Shown: positions 1-5,191, numbered from the stretch's first letter. The stretch is 5,437 nucleotides of DNA from Actinomycetota bacterium (GCA_030838815.1 JAUZEX010000584.1:1-5437); one strand, 5' to 3'. Notes: a model not told the origin generated them from the sequence alone. Numbers and translations: made by a program.

Positions 1-258
1 CCCCCGGTCGAGCCGATCTTCGACCCCGCCACGCTCACTCCGGGTCCGACGGCGCCGCCCGCCGGCGACATCACGGCCGTGGTCGGGTCGGCCGACGCCA
101 ACCTCGACGCCTCGGCGGCAGCCAGCCTCCTCAGTACGGACAAGCCGGCCAACGACAGCGTTCTGATGCTGATCGCCCTCAGTGGGCTGGTGGTCTTCCT
201 CATGGCCGCCGTGCTGTGGCGCTGGCACCACCGGTCGAGCCGCTACTTCCCCGCCTGA
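1..258 (+). CDS. C-terminal part of a membrane-anchored protein (5' end outside window)
   Basis: Frame 1 is open from the first base to a TGA at 256-258 and gives 85 residues. The first 50 or so are Pro/Ala/Asp-rich, low-complexity and probably extracytoplasmic (PPVEPIFDPATLTPGPTAPP is typical of a linker). Residues about 54-73 form one strongly hydrophobic segment (VLMLIALSGLVVFLMAAVLW), followed by a basic tail, RWHHRSSRYFPA. Under the positive-inside rule this suggests a single C-terminal anchor with a short cytoplasmic end. The product is not recognised; the missing N-terminal domain would decide its role. Its last 16 bases overlap the 3' end of the convergent sigma factor gene, so the two transcripts face each other. 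The stop, the hydrophobic helix and the codon bias make a real gene likely. Confidence 0.7.
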   Translation, partial: PPVEPIFDPATLTPGPTAPPAGDITAVVGSADANLDASAAASLLSTDKPANDSVLMLIALSGLVVFLMAAVLWRWHHRSSRYFPA

Positions 259-890
259 CCGCCCACCCCGGTGGGCTCCGCCGAGGCCAGGTACTCCTCG
301 AGGCGGGCCCGGACCTTGGAGCGGGCCCGGTGGAGCAGGACCCGCTGGTTGGCCTCGGTCAGGTCGAGCACCTGACGCGCTTCCTCCGCCGTGAAGCCCC
401 GCACGTCCCGGAGGGTGATGACCGCCCGCTGCATGGCGGGCAGCAGGGCGATGGCCTCCTCGGCCACCATCCGGGTCTCACCGGACAGGAGCCGGTCCTC
501 GGGGATGCCGTCCCACGACTCCGGCGGCGACGACCAGGCGCCCTCCTGGAAGCGGGACGGGTCGACCGAGGGCTGGTTCTCGTCGCCGTCGCCTTCCAGC
601 GACGAGAACGGGACGCTGCGCCGTTCCCGCACGCCCTTGGTCTTGGCCCGGTTGACCAGGATGCGAAAGATCCACGTCTTGAGCGAGGAACGGCCCTCGA
701 ACCGGCCGATCCCGTTGAGAACGCCCAACCACGTCTCCTGGACGACGTCTTCGGCCTGCTCCCTGGTGGCCACGTACGACATCGCCAGCCGCAGCAGCGA
801 CGCGTGGTACCGGTCGACCAGAGCGGCGAAGGCCTTCTCGTCGCCCCGCCGGAGGGCCTCGACGAGAGCGACATCTTCGTCCAGGGTCAC
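243..890 (-). CDS. ECF-type RNA polymerase sigma factor (sigma-70 family)
   Basis: This 215-residue protein has the two-domain layout of extracytoplasmic-function sigma factors, which bind core RNA polymerase and direct it to a stress or envelope regulon. Region 2 spans residues about 10-91, with DVVQETW at 48-54 and RSSLKTWIFRILVNRAK at 67-83. Region 4 spans about 144-200, with LPAMQRAVITLRDVRGFTAEE followed by the DNA-recognition helix near ANQRVLLHRARSKVR. The linker (about 95-143) is long and contains WSSPPESW and PED, a pattern I associate with ECF groups controlled by zinc-finger anti-sigma factors. The start is GTG at 888-890. No good SD precedes it, and the frame stays open upstream, so the N-terminus is less certain than the domain call. 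It is the last gene of the leftward operon, 55 nt after the oxidoreductase stop. Its 3' end overlaps the convergent gene by 16 bp. Confidence 0.93.
   Translation of the reverse strand: MTLDEDVALVEALRRGDEKAFAALVDRYHASLLRLAMSYVATREQAEDVVQETWLGVLNGIGRFEGRSSLKTWIFRILVNRAKTKGVRERRSVPFSSLEGDGDENQPSVDPSRFQEGAWSSPPESWDGIPEDRLLSGETRMVAEEAIALLPAMQRAVITLRDVRGFTAEEARQVLDLTEANQRVLLHRARSKVRARLEEYLASAEPTGVGGQAGK
262..275. terminator. Small GC hairpin just after the first gene (possible weak terminator)
   Basis: CCCAC at 262-266 pairs with GTGGG at 271-275 around a 4-base loop, starting four bases after the rightward stop codon. There is no T-run, and the hairpin lies inside the 3' coding end of the opposing sigma gene. 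It may be only chance in GC-rich sequence. Confidence 0.2.
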
Positions 891-945
891 AGACCGGGGA
901 CGATAGCGCCGCAGGTTCTTCCAGAGCCCTGAAAAAGCCGAGCCT

Positions 946-2340
946 TCAGAGCCCGTAGTTCTCGAGCAACCGCAACCACACCTCGCTCACGGTCGGGAAC
1001 GACGGGACGGCGTGCCACAAGCGGTCGAGCGTCACCTCACCGGCGATGGCCACGGTGGCGGAGTGGAGCAGGTCGGCAATGCCGGGACCGGTGAAGGTGG
1101 CGCCGACGATGACGCGGCGGCCCTCGTCGATCACCAGCCGGCTCGTGCCCTTGAACTCCTTGGCCGTCACGCTGCCGCCGGCCACGCCGCCGGTGGGGTG
1201 GTCCACGACCTTCACGTCGAGCCCCCGCTCCCGGGCCTGAGCGGCAGTGAGACCGACGGCACAGACCTGCGGATCGGTGAACGTCACCCGGGGGACGATG
1301 TCGCGGCTGGCGAGATCCCGTGCGTCCTTGCCGAGGATCACGTCGCCGGCGATGCGGGCCTGGTACTTCCCGATGTGGGTGAGGAGCGACAGCCCGTTGC
1401 AGTCGCCCACGGCATAGAGCCAGCCGCCGGCCACGCCGGTGGCCCGGAGCCGCTCGTCGACGGCCACCGGCTGGCCCGGCTCGAGCCCGACCGTGCCGAT
1501 CCCGACGTCGCCGGTGTTCGGCTTCCGGCCCACGGCGACGAGGATCTCGTCGGCCTCGATCGCGGTCCCGTCCTCCAGCGTGGCCCGCAACGGCGCGTCG
1601 CCGCCGGGGCGGCCGGCGGCCGTCATCTTGGCGCCGGTGATCACCCGGATCCCCTCAGCCTCGAACGCCTCCTTCACCTCCTCCGAAGCGAACTGCTCCT
1701 CCCGGGCCAGCAGCCGGTCGAGGCCCTCGACGACCGTGACCTCCTCGCTGCCGAGGCGGCGCATGGCCTGGGCCATCTCGGCGCCGATGGCGCCGCCGCC
1801 CAGCACCAGCAGGCGGCGGGGGATGTCCTTGGTGGCGGTCACGCTGCGGTTGTCCCACGGGCGGGCCTCGGCCAGGCCCGGGATGGGCGGGACGACCGGC
1901 TTCGTGCCGGTGGCGACGACGACGGCCTTCCCGGCGGTGAGGCGCCGCACGCCTCCGTCGGGAGCCTCGACCTCCACGGTCTTCTCACCGGCCAGTCGCC
2001 CGGTGCCCCGCACCAGCGTGATCTTCTTCTCCTCCAGCCACGGCACCTGGCCGGAGTCGTCCCAGTTCCCGGCGACCGAGTCACGCCAGGCCAGCGCGGC
2101 GTCGACGGCGATCGGGCCGGTGACGGCCTCGGCGGCACCCGGCACCCGCCGGGCGGCGGCCACGACATCGCCGGGGCGGAGCAGCGCCTTCGACGGCATG
2201 CAGCCCCAGTAGGAGCATTCGCCGCCGACCTTCTCCCGCTCCACGATGGCCACCGACAGACCCCCGTCGGCGCACCGGCCGGCGGCGTTCTCTCCCGCCG
2301 GGCCGGCGCCGATGACGATGACGTCGAAGCTTTCGTTCAC
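946..2340 (-). CDS. FAD/NAD-dependent pyridine nucleotide-disulfide oxidoreductase (class I, lipoamide dehydrogenase-like, non-canonical)
   Basis: This 464-residue flavoprotein has the usual class I length. FAD is bound by GAGPAG at 11-16 and by GD at 312-313. The redox disulfide is Cys42-Cys47 in GGECSYWGCMPSK. The second Rossmann motif is GGGAIGAE at 181-188, with Glu205 ending the next strand, which in this superfamily favours NADH over NADPH. A dimerisation domain follows residue about 345. The C-terminus is PSFPTVSE: Phe448 stands where lipoamide dehydrogenase and glutathione reductase have the catalytic His of HPTxxE, while Glu453 is kept. It is therefore unlikely to be a normal dihydrolipoamide dehydrogenase. 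My recollection is that actinobacteria have a subfamily with this ECSYW/FPTVSE signature and no assigned substrate. The start is GTG (2338-2340) behind AAGGAG. It begins 25 nt after the anti-sigma stop and is followed by the sigma gene. The context suggests a redox role linked to that sigma/anti-sigma pair. Confidence 0.93.
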   Translation of the reverse strand: MNESFDVIVIGAGPAGENAAGRCADGGLSVAIVEREKVGGECSYWGCMPSKALLRPGDVVAAARRVPGAAEAVTGPIAVDAALAWRDSVAGNWDDSGQVPWLEEKKITLVRGTGRLAGEKTVEVEAPDGGVRRLTAGKAVVVATGTKPVVPPIPGLAEARPWDNRSVTATKDIPRRLLVLGGGAIGAEMAQAMRRLGSEEVTVVEGLDRLLAREEQFASEEVKEAFEAEGIRVITGAKMTAAGRPGGDAPLRATLEDGTAIEADEILVAVGRKPNTGDVGIGTVGLEPGQPVAVDERLRATGVAGGWLYAVGDCNGLSLLTHIGKYQARIAGDVILGKDARDLASRDIVPRVTFTDPQVCAVGLTAAQARERGLDVKVVDHPTGGVAGGSVTAKEFKGTSRLVIDEGRRVIVGATFTGPGIADLLHSATVAIAGEVTLDRLWHAVPSFPTVSEVWLRLLENYGL

Positions 2341-2346
2341 TGCGTT

Positions 2347-2352
2347 CTCCTT
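2347..2352 (-). promoter_or_regulatory. Ribosome binding site of the oxidoreductase
   Basis: AAGGAG on the minus strand lies 6 nt before the GTG at 2340-2338. It fixes the non-ATG start and shows that this gene is translated on its own within the operon. Confidence 0.75.
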
Positions 2353-2365
2353 GTCCCGTCCGGCG

Positions 2366-2629
2366 CTACGCCCCGTCGCGGTCGTCGGTCCAGTTCCGGA
2401 AGGCCGACAGCAGCTCGCTCATCACCGGAGCGGGGACGTCGCCGACGTCGAGGTGGCCGACGACGGCCACGGTGGTGCGGAACTGCGCCAGGTAGGCGGT
2501 GCAGCCGTCGCACCCGTCGAGGTGGGCCTCGAAGCGGGCGCGCCGCTGAGGCTCCATCACCTCGTCGAGGTATTCGGTGACGAGCTCGACGACCTGCTGG
2601 CAGGTGAGCCGACGCCTACGGAACATCAT
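2366..2629 (-). CDS. Zinc-finger anti-sigma factor (zf-HC2 / RsrA-like)
   Basis: This 87-residue protein carries the zinc-binding anti-sigma (ZAS) motif: Cys10, then His36-x3-Cys40-x2-Cys43 in HLDGCDGC, inside a helical fold (VVELVTEYLDEVMEPQRRAR). The 26-4-3 ligand spacing equals that of Streptomyces RsrA (C11/H37/C41/C44), where oxidation of the zinc thiolates releases the sigma factor. No membrane helix follows, so this would be a soluble cytoplasmic regulator. The C-terminal 40 residues are short and may form the remaining sigma-wrapping helices. It is the first gene of the leftward operon. The natural partner is the ECF sigma factor two genes downstream, but the diverging sigma factor cannot be excluded. 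Two adjacent ATG codons (2629, 2626) are possible starts; GGAG at 2631-2634 lies only 1 nt before the first, so the second fits slightly better. Order and spacing differ from the usual sigma-then-anti-sigma pair. Confidence 0.87.
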   Translation of the reverse strand: MMFRRRRLTCQQVVELVTEYLDEVMEPQRRARFEAHLDGCDGCTAYLAQFRTTVAVVGHLDVGDVPAPVMSELLSAFRNWTDDRDGA

Positions 2630-2690
2630 TCTCCAGTCGTCCCCGGTGCCGTCTGTTTGTTACACCAGGAACGCCTATCGTCGCCGGACG
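2630..2690. promoter_or_regulatory. Divergent promoter region between anti-sigma and YkgJ-sigma genes
   Basis: These 61 bp must hold or adjoin the start signals of both transcripts, since the genes diverge. The middle (2651-2680) is the least GC-rich part. Partial elements: GGAAC at 2668-2672, identical to the common ECF -35 core on the plus strand; TATCGT at 2676-2681, a weak -10 about 9 nt before the ATG; and TGTAAC on the minus strand (2664-2659). None forms a well-spaced pair, so no promoter is assigned. The plus-strand gene has no clear SD and could be leaderless. Confidence 0.35.
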
Positions 2691-4304
2691 ATGACCGGTG
2701 ACCGCGACTTCCCCGCAGGCGACCTCCCCGCAGGCGACTTCTCGTCGTGGCTGCGCGGCATGCAGGCCGCCATCAACGGCGACGCCGCCGCCGACGTGCC
2801 CTGCGGCGGCTGCACCGCCTGCTGCACCTCGTCGCAGTTCGTCCACATCGACCCGGACGAGACCGACGCGCTGGCGCACATCCCCGCCGGGCTGCTGTTC
2901 CCCGCCCCCGGGCGGCCCCGCGGCCACGTCCTGCTCGGCTACGACGACCGGGGGCACTGTCCGATGCTGGTCGACGGCCGCTGCTCGATCTACCAGCACC
3001 GTCCCCGCACCTGCCGGGCCTACGACTGCCGGATCTTCGCCGCCGTCGGCCTCGACGTCGACGCCGAGGACGAGCACAAGGAGGAGATCGCCCGGCAGGC
3101 CCGGCGCTGGCGCTTCAGCTTCCCCGCCGACGACGACCGGCGCCGCCACGCCGCGGTGCGGGCGGCCGCCCGGTCCGTCCGGGCCACGAGCGTCACCCAG
3201 CTCGCCGTCCGGGCCGTCGAGCACTACGAGGAGTTTGCCCTGAAGGCGGACAAAGCTGCCCCGCCGGAACCAAGGAGTTCAACCGTGTCGGTAGGCTCTG
3301 CCGCCGTGGCCGTCCGACCTGAGATCGCCTCCGACGCGTGGCTGGAGGACCTGGAGCAGTACCGCCGGCCGCTGACCGGCTACTGCTACCGGATGCTCGG
3401 CTCCGCCTTCGAGGCCGACGACGCCGTCCAGGACACGCTCGTCCGGGCGTGGAAGAACATGGAGAGCTTCGAGGGCCGCTCCACGGTGCGCTCCTGGCTC
3501 TACCGCATCGCCACCAACGTCTGCCTCGACATGCTCCGGGGCCGTCAGCGCCGGGCCCGTCCGATGGACATGGGTCCGTCCCACTCCGCCGACGACGACG
3601 TCGGGCCGATGATGGCCGAGAACCTGTGGGTGACTCCCGTCCCCGACGGCCGGGTCCTGCCCCCCGACGGCGACCCCGAGGACCTGGCCCTGGCCCGGGA
3701 GTCGATCCGGCTGGCCTTCGTCACCGCGCTCCAGCACCTCCCCGCCCGGCAGCGGGCGGTGCTGATCCTGCGGGAGGTCCTGCGCTGGCAGGCCACCGAG
3801 GTCGCCGAGCTGCTCGACACCACCGTGGCGTCGGTCAACAGTGCCCTCCAGCGGGCCCGGGCCACGCTGGCTCTGCTGCCGTCGCCCGACCTCGACGTCG
3901 ACCCGCCCCGGCGTGAAGCGATGAACCCCGAGCAGGCGGAGCTCCTCGCCCGTTACGTGGAGGCGTTCGAACGCTACGACATCACGTCGCTGGTGGCCCT
4001 CCTCCACGACGACGCCGTGATGTCGATGCCGCCCTACAACTTCTGGCTCCAGGGCCCGGAGCAGATGGGCCGGTGGTTTCTCGGCCAGGGGATCGGCTGC
4101 TGCGGCTCCCGGCTCGTGGCCACCGCCGCCAACGGCCAGGCCGCCTTCGGCTCCTACCGACCCGACACCGACGGCGGCTGGACGCCGTGGGCCATCCAGG
4201 TCCTCGACGTGGTCGGGGGCCGCATCGTCGGCCACCACAACTTCCTCGACACCGACCTCTTCGCCGTCTTCGGGCTCCCGGCCCGGCTCGACCCCGCCGC
4301 CTGA
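2691..4304 (+). CDS. YkgJ-type cysteine-cluster domain fused in frame to an ECF sigma factor with SnoaL-like tail
   Basis: From ATG 2691 the frame runs 537 codons without a stop and contains two normally separate proteins. Residues about 36-190 are a YkgJ/UPF0153 (CxxCxxCC) domain: PCGGCTACC at 37-45 (Cys38, 41, 44, 45), Cys90, Cys98, and CSIYQHRPRTCRAYDCR at 98-114 (Cys108, Cys113). This family is thought to bind zinc or an iron-sulfur cluster; its biochemical role is poorly known. From residue 199 onward it is a full sigma factor (see 3285-4304). The junction, KADKAAPPEPRSSTV, is a low-complexity linker. Earlier in-frame ATGs (from 2577) would lie antisense to the anti-sigma gene and add no domain, so 2691 was chosen; its SD is weak. 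Three explanations remain: a genuine fusion, two products from one frame through the internal start, or a lost stop codon or sequencing indel between two genes. Each domain by itself is certain; the fusion is not. Confidence 0.75.
   Translation: MTGDRDFPAGDLPAGDFSSWLRGMQAAINGDAAADVPCGGCTACCTSSQFVHIDPDETDALAHIPAGLLFPAPGRPRGHVLLGYDDRGHCPMLVDGRCSIYQHRPRTCRAYDCRIFAAVGLDVDAEDEHKEEIARQARRWRFSFPADDDRRRHAAVRAAARSVRATSVTQLAVRAVEHYEEFALKADKAAPPEPRSSTVSVGSAAVAVRPEIASDAWLEDLEQYRRPLTGYCYRMLGSAFEADDAVQDTLVRAWKNMESFEGRSTVRSWLYRIATNVCLDMLRGRQRRARPMDMGPSHSADDDVGPMMAENLWVTPVPDGRVLPPDGDPEDLALARESIRLAFVTALQHLPARQRAVLILREVLRWQATEVAELLDTTVASVNSALQRARATLALLPSPDLDVDPPRREAMNPEQAELLARYVEAFERYDITSLVALLHDDAVMSMPPYNFWLQGPEQMGRWFLGQGIGCCGSRLVATAANGQAAFGSYRPDTDGGWTPWAIQVLDVVGGRIVGHHNFLDTDLFAVFGLPARLDPAA
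2709..2738 (+). repeat. Two-copy 15-bp tandem repeat in the YkgJ N-terminus
   Basis: TTCCCCGCAGGCGAC (2709-2723) is followed directly by CTCCCCGCAGGCGAC (2724-2738), one mismatch apart. It encodes FPAGD-LPAGD ahead of the cysteine domain. It keeps the frame and looks like a recent slippage duplication in a dispensable N-terminal tail. Confidence 0.8.
3272..3277 (+). promoter_or_regulatory. Internal ribosome binding site for the sigma factor
   Basis: AAGGAG lies 7 nt before GTG 3285, near-ideal spacing, inside the continuous YkgJ-sigma frame. It is one of the best SD sequences in the window and argues that the sigma factor is also, or only, translated from this point. Confidence 0.75.
3285..4304 (+). 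CDS. ECF sigma factor with C-terminal SnoaL-like domain (TIGR02960/SigG-like), internal start
   Basis: Starting at GTG 3285 gives 339 residues, a usual length for the actinobacterial sigma factors that carry a C-terminal NTF2/SnoaL-like domain (TIGR02960 type; mycobacterial SigG is a relative). Region 2 is about 20-95 (EDLEQYRRPLTGYCYRMLG, DDAVQDTLVRAW at 45-56, RSTVRSWLYRIATNVCLDML). Region 4 is about 133-198 (LPARQRAVLILREVLRWQATE and the SVNSALQRARATL recognition helix). The SnoaL-like part is about 213-339 (MSMPPYNFWLQGPEQMGRW, AAFGSYRPDTDGG, NFLDTDLFAVFGLP). In related ECF groups such a tail modulates sigma activity in place of a separate anti-sigma factor; whether it binds a ligand is unknown. 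The same frame continues upstream into a YkgJ domain, so this may be a second product of that longer gene. No anti-sigma gene follows; a hairpin ends the unit. Confidence 0.85.
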   Translation: MSVGSAAVAVRPEIASDAWLEDLEQYRRPLTGYCYRMLGSAFEADDAVQDTLVRAWKNMESFEGRSTVRSWLYRIATNVCLDMLRGRQRRARPMDMGPSHSADDDVGPMMAENLWVTPVPDGRVLPPDGDPEDLALARESIRLAFVTALQHLPARQRAVLILREVLRWQATEVAELLDTTVASVNSALQRARATLALLPSPDLDVDPPRREAMNPEQAELLARYVEAFERYDITSLVALLHDDAVMSMPPYNFWLQGPEQMGRWFLGQGIGCCGSRLVATAANGQAAFGSYRPDTDGGWTPWAIQVLDVVGGRIVGHHNFLDTDLFAVFGLPARLDPAA

Positions 4305-4330
4305 GACCCCGCCGGGGGACGGGCGGGGTC
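4305..4330. terminator. GC-rich hairpin between convergent genes (bidirectional terminator candidate)
   Basis: GACCCCGCC (4305-4313) and GGCGGGGTC (4322-4330) form a perfect 9-bp stem around an 8-base loop. It begins directly after the sigma TGA and ends within the stop codon of the opposing STAS gene (4329-4331). Neither side has a T-run, as is common for GC-rich actinobacterial terminators. Confidence 0.6.
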
Positions 4331-4610
4331 AGTCCTCGCCGCGTTCGTCGGCGACGAGGACGTCGTCCAACCCGACGAAGTCGATGAGGCTGAGCAGCTC
4401 GGGGCCGGCGTTCCGCAGGCCGATCGCCCCGCCGAGGAGGCGGGCCGTGAGCGCCAGACGGGCCAGGACGTCGATCACATCGAGGTCGGGACGGGTTGAC
4501 CCGGCCAGCGGCCACGTGGCCACCTCGGTGCCGCCGACCGCCAGCACCACGATCGCGTCGCCCTCTCGTCGCAACACATCGCTATGACGCCGGCCGCCGA
4601 TGGAAATCAT
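4329..4610 (-). CDS. Small STAS-domain protein (MlaB/anti-anti-sigma-like)
   Basis: This 93-residue protein looks like a single STAS domain. An N-terminal strand pair (DAIVVLAVGGTEVATWPLAG) is followed by PDLDVIDVLARLALTARLLG, a helix, a strand (AIGLRNA), and a final helix, PELLSLIDFVGLDDVL. This matches the strand-helix-strand-helix order of STAS domains with the helix-2 'LARLxLxARxLG' pattern I associate with actinobacterial MlaB-like proteins. The position where anti-anti-sigma factors carry the phosphorylated Ser/Thr has no clear DSxG motif here, so phospho-switching with an anti-sigma kinase is doubtful. The start ATG 4610 was chosen because AGAGG sits 5 nt before it; the ATG at 4646 would add 12 residues but has no SD. 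It is cotranscribed with, or follows, the cysteine-rich gene 158 bp upstream. It abuts the sigma factor gene tail to tail, so any functional link to that factor is inference. Confidence 0.75.
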   Translation of the reverse strand: MISIGGRRHSDVLRREGDAIVVLAVGGTEVATWPLAGSTRPDLDVIDVLARLALTARLLGGAIGLRNAGPELLSLIDFVGLDDVLVADERGED

Positions 4611-4768
4611 CGCGGCCTCTAGCTCCGAACACGTGGAAGTCACCATGGTGGGAAGGTACGGCGACGGGTTGCGCCGGCCCTGCCGGCCGTCCCGATCGCC
4701 ACACAATCTCCATACCGGCCCAACCGGACCGCCACGAACGGCCGCCGTCCATCTGACACCGGGCGGCG
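4611..4768 (-). other. Intergenic spacer upstream of the STAS gene
   Basis: These 158 bp hold no convincing gene. A short palindromic hairpin (GCCGGC 4673-4678 and 4682-4687, loop CCT) would lie in the STAS mRNA leader. No well-spaced -10/-35 pair was found, so the STAS gene may be read from the gene upstream. Confidence 0.4.
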
Positions 4769-4780
4769 TCAGCCGCCCGG
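4759..4780 (-). terminator. Perfect GC hairpin spanning the stop codon of the Cys-rich gene
   Basis: CCGGGCGGC (4759-4767) and GCCGCCCGG (4772-4780) form a 9-bp perfect stem with loop GTCA, which contains the TGA stop (4771-4769). It is a strong terminator or attenuator candidate, without a T-run. If it works, the STAS gene needs its own promoter. Confidence 0.55.
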
Positions 4781-5146
4781 GCGGAGCTCCTGGAGTCGGC
4801 GTTCGAGGTCGGCGACCCGAGCCGCCAGCGTCCGGACGTCGGCCCGCTCCCGGTGCCGGGGACCGGGAGCGCCCCGGACCCTCGAACGCTCCCGGCAGTG
4901 GGCCGCGCCGGCCGGTCCGTCGACGTTCGGCTCCGGTTCGCTGAACACGCGAACCTGGAGCACCGCCGCCTCCTGGGAGTACGGGTTGGCCGCCGCCGCC
5001 CGGGCCTCCGCCCGGCAGGCACCACAGGCCAATGCCGTCCAAGGGGCGTAGCACTCCGGACAGCACCACCGCAGGCACTTGCCGCACTGCTGGGTGAGCA
5101 CCGCCATATGACCACAGTCGGCCCGGGGTTGTTCCACGGCCACCAT
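4769..5146 (-). CDS. Cysteine-rich putative zinc-binding protein with C-terminal coiled coil
   Basis: This 125-residue protein is not assigned to a named family. Its first 45 residues are dense in metal ligands: Cys11-x-His13, Cys21-x2-Cys24, Cys28-Cys29-x2-Cys32 and Cys41-x2-Cys44. This is a B-box or treble-clef-like spacing that could hold two zinc ions. The middle (about 50-105) is Pro/Arg/Glu-rich and probably unstructured. Residues about 106-122 (DVRTLAARVADLERRLQELR) form a heptad-like amphipathic helix that could be a short coiled coil for dimerisation. No signal peptide or membrane helix is visible, so it is probably cytoplasmic. ATG 5146 was chosen because GGAGG lies upstream, although 11 nt away; GTG 5155 and TTG 5164 are alternatives. 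It is the first gene of the leftward unit that includes the STAS gene. The cysteine pattern favours this frame over the overlapping ones. Confidence 0.65.
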   Translation of the reverse strand: MVAVEQPRADCGHMAVLTQQCGKCLRWCCPECYAPWTALACGACRAEARAAAANPYSQEAAVLQVRVFSEPEPNVDGPAGAAHCRERSRVRGAPGPRHRERADVRTLAARVADLERRLQELRPGG

Positions 5147-5157
5147 TGACGTCACCG

Positions 5158-5162
5158 CCTCC
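5158..5162 (-). promoter_or_regulatory. Ribosome binding site of the Cys-rich gene
   Basis: GGAGG on the minus strand, followed by CGGTG, is a strong match to the 16S anti-SD. It lies 11 nt before ATG 5146, longer than usual, and only 2 nt before GTG 5155. Hence the start remains ambiguous by a few codons. Confidence 0.55.
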
Positions 5163-5191
5163 AACGATGCTTCAACCCCGCGCCGAGGCGG

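Noticed and set aside
216..932. A 238-codon plus-strand frame across the ECF sigma gene
   Set aside because: Low-complexity Pro/Arg/Gly translation; the minus strand encodes textbook sigma regions 2 and 4.
1012..2580. A 522-codon plus-strand frame antisense to the oxidoreductase
   Set aside because: Composition is Gly/Ala/Asp/His-rich with no recognisable domain; it mirrors the codon bias of the clearly real minus-strand flavoprotein.
2577..2690. Upstream ATG extension of the YkgJ-sigma gene
   Set aside because: The added 38 residues are antisense to the anti-sigma gene and include no domain; YkgJ-like sequence begins only after 2691.
3279..4238. A 319-codon minus-strand frame antisense to the second sigma factor
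   Set aside because: Gly/Val/His-rich shadow of the plus-strand gene without any motif.
4611..5087. N-terminal extension of the STAS frame giving 252 residues
   Set aside because: The extra part is Gly/Pro/Arg low-complexity, antisense to nothing but overlapping the Cys-rich gene on the same strand; SD-supported ATG 4610 fits the STAS domain size.
4582..5115. A 177-codon minus-strand frame overlapping the Cys-rich gene
   Set aside because: Arg/Ser/Ala/Pro composition is typical of an out-of-frame reading; the other minus frame has ordered cysteine ligands.
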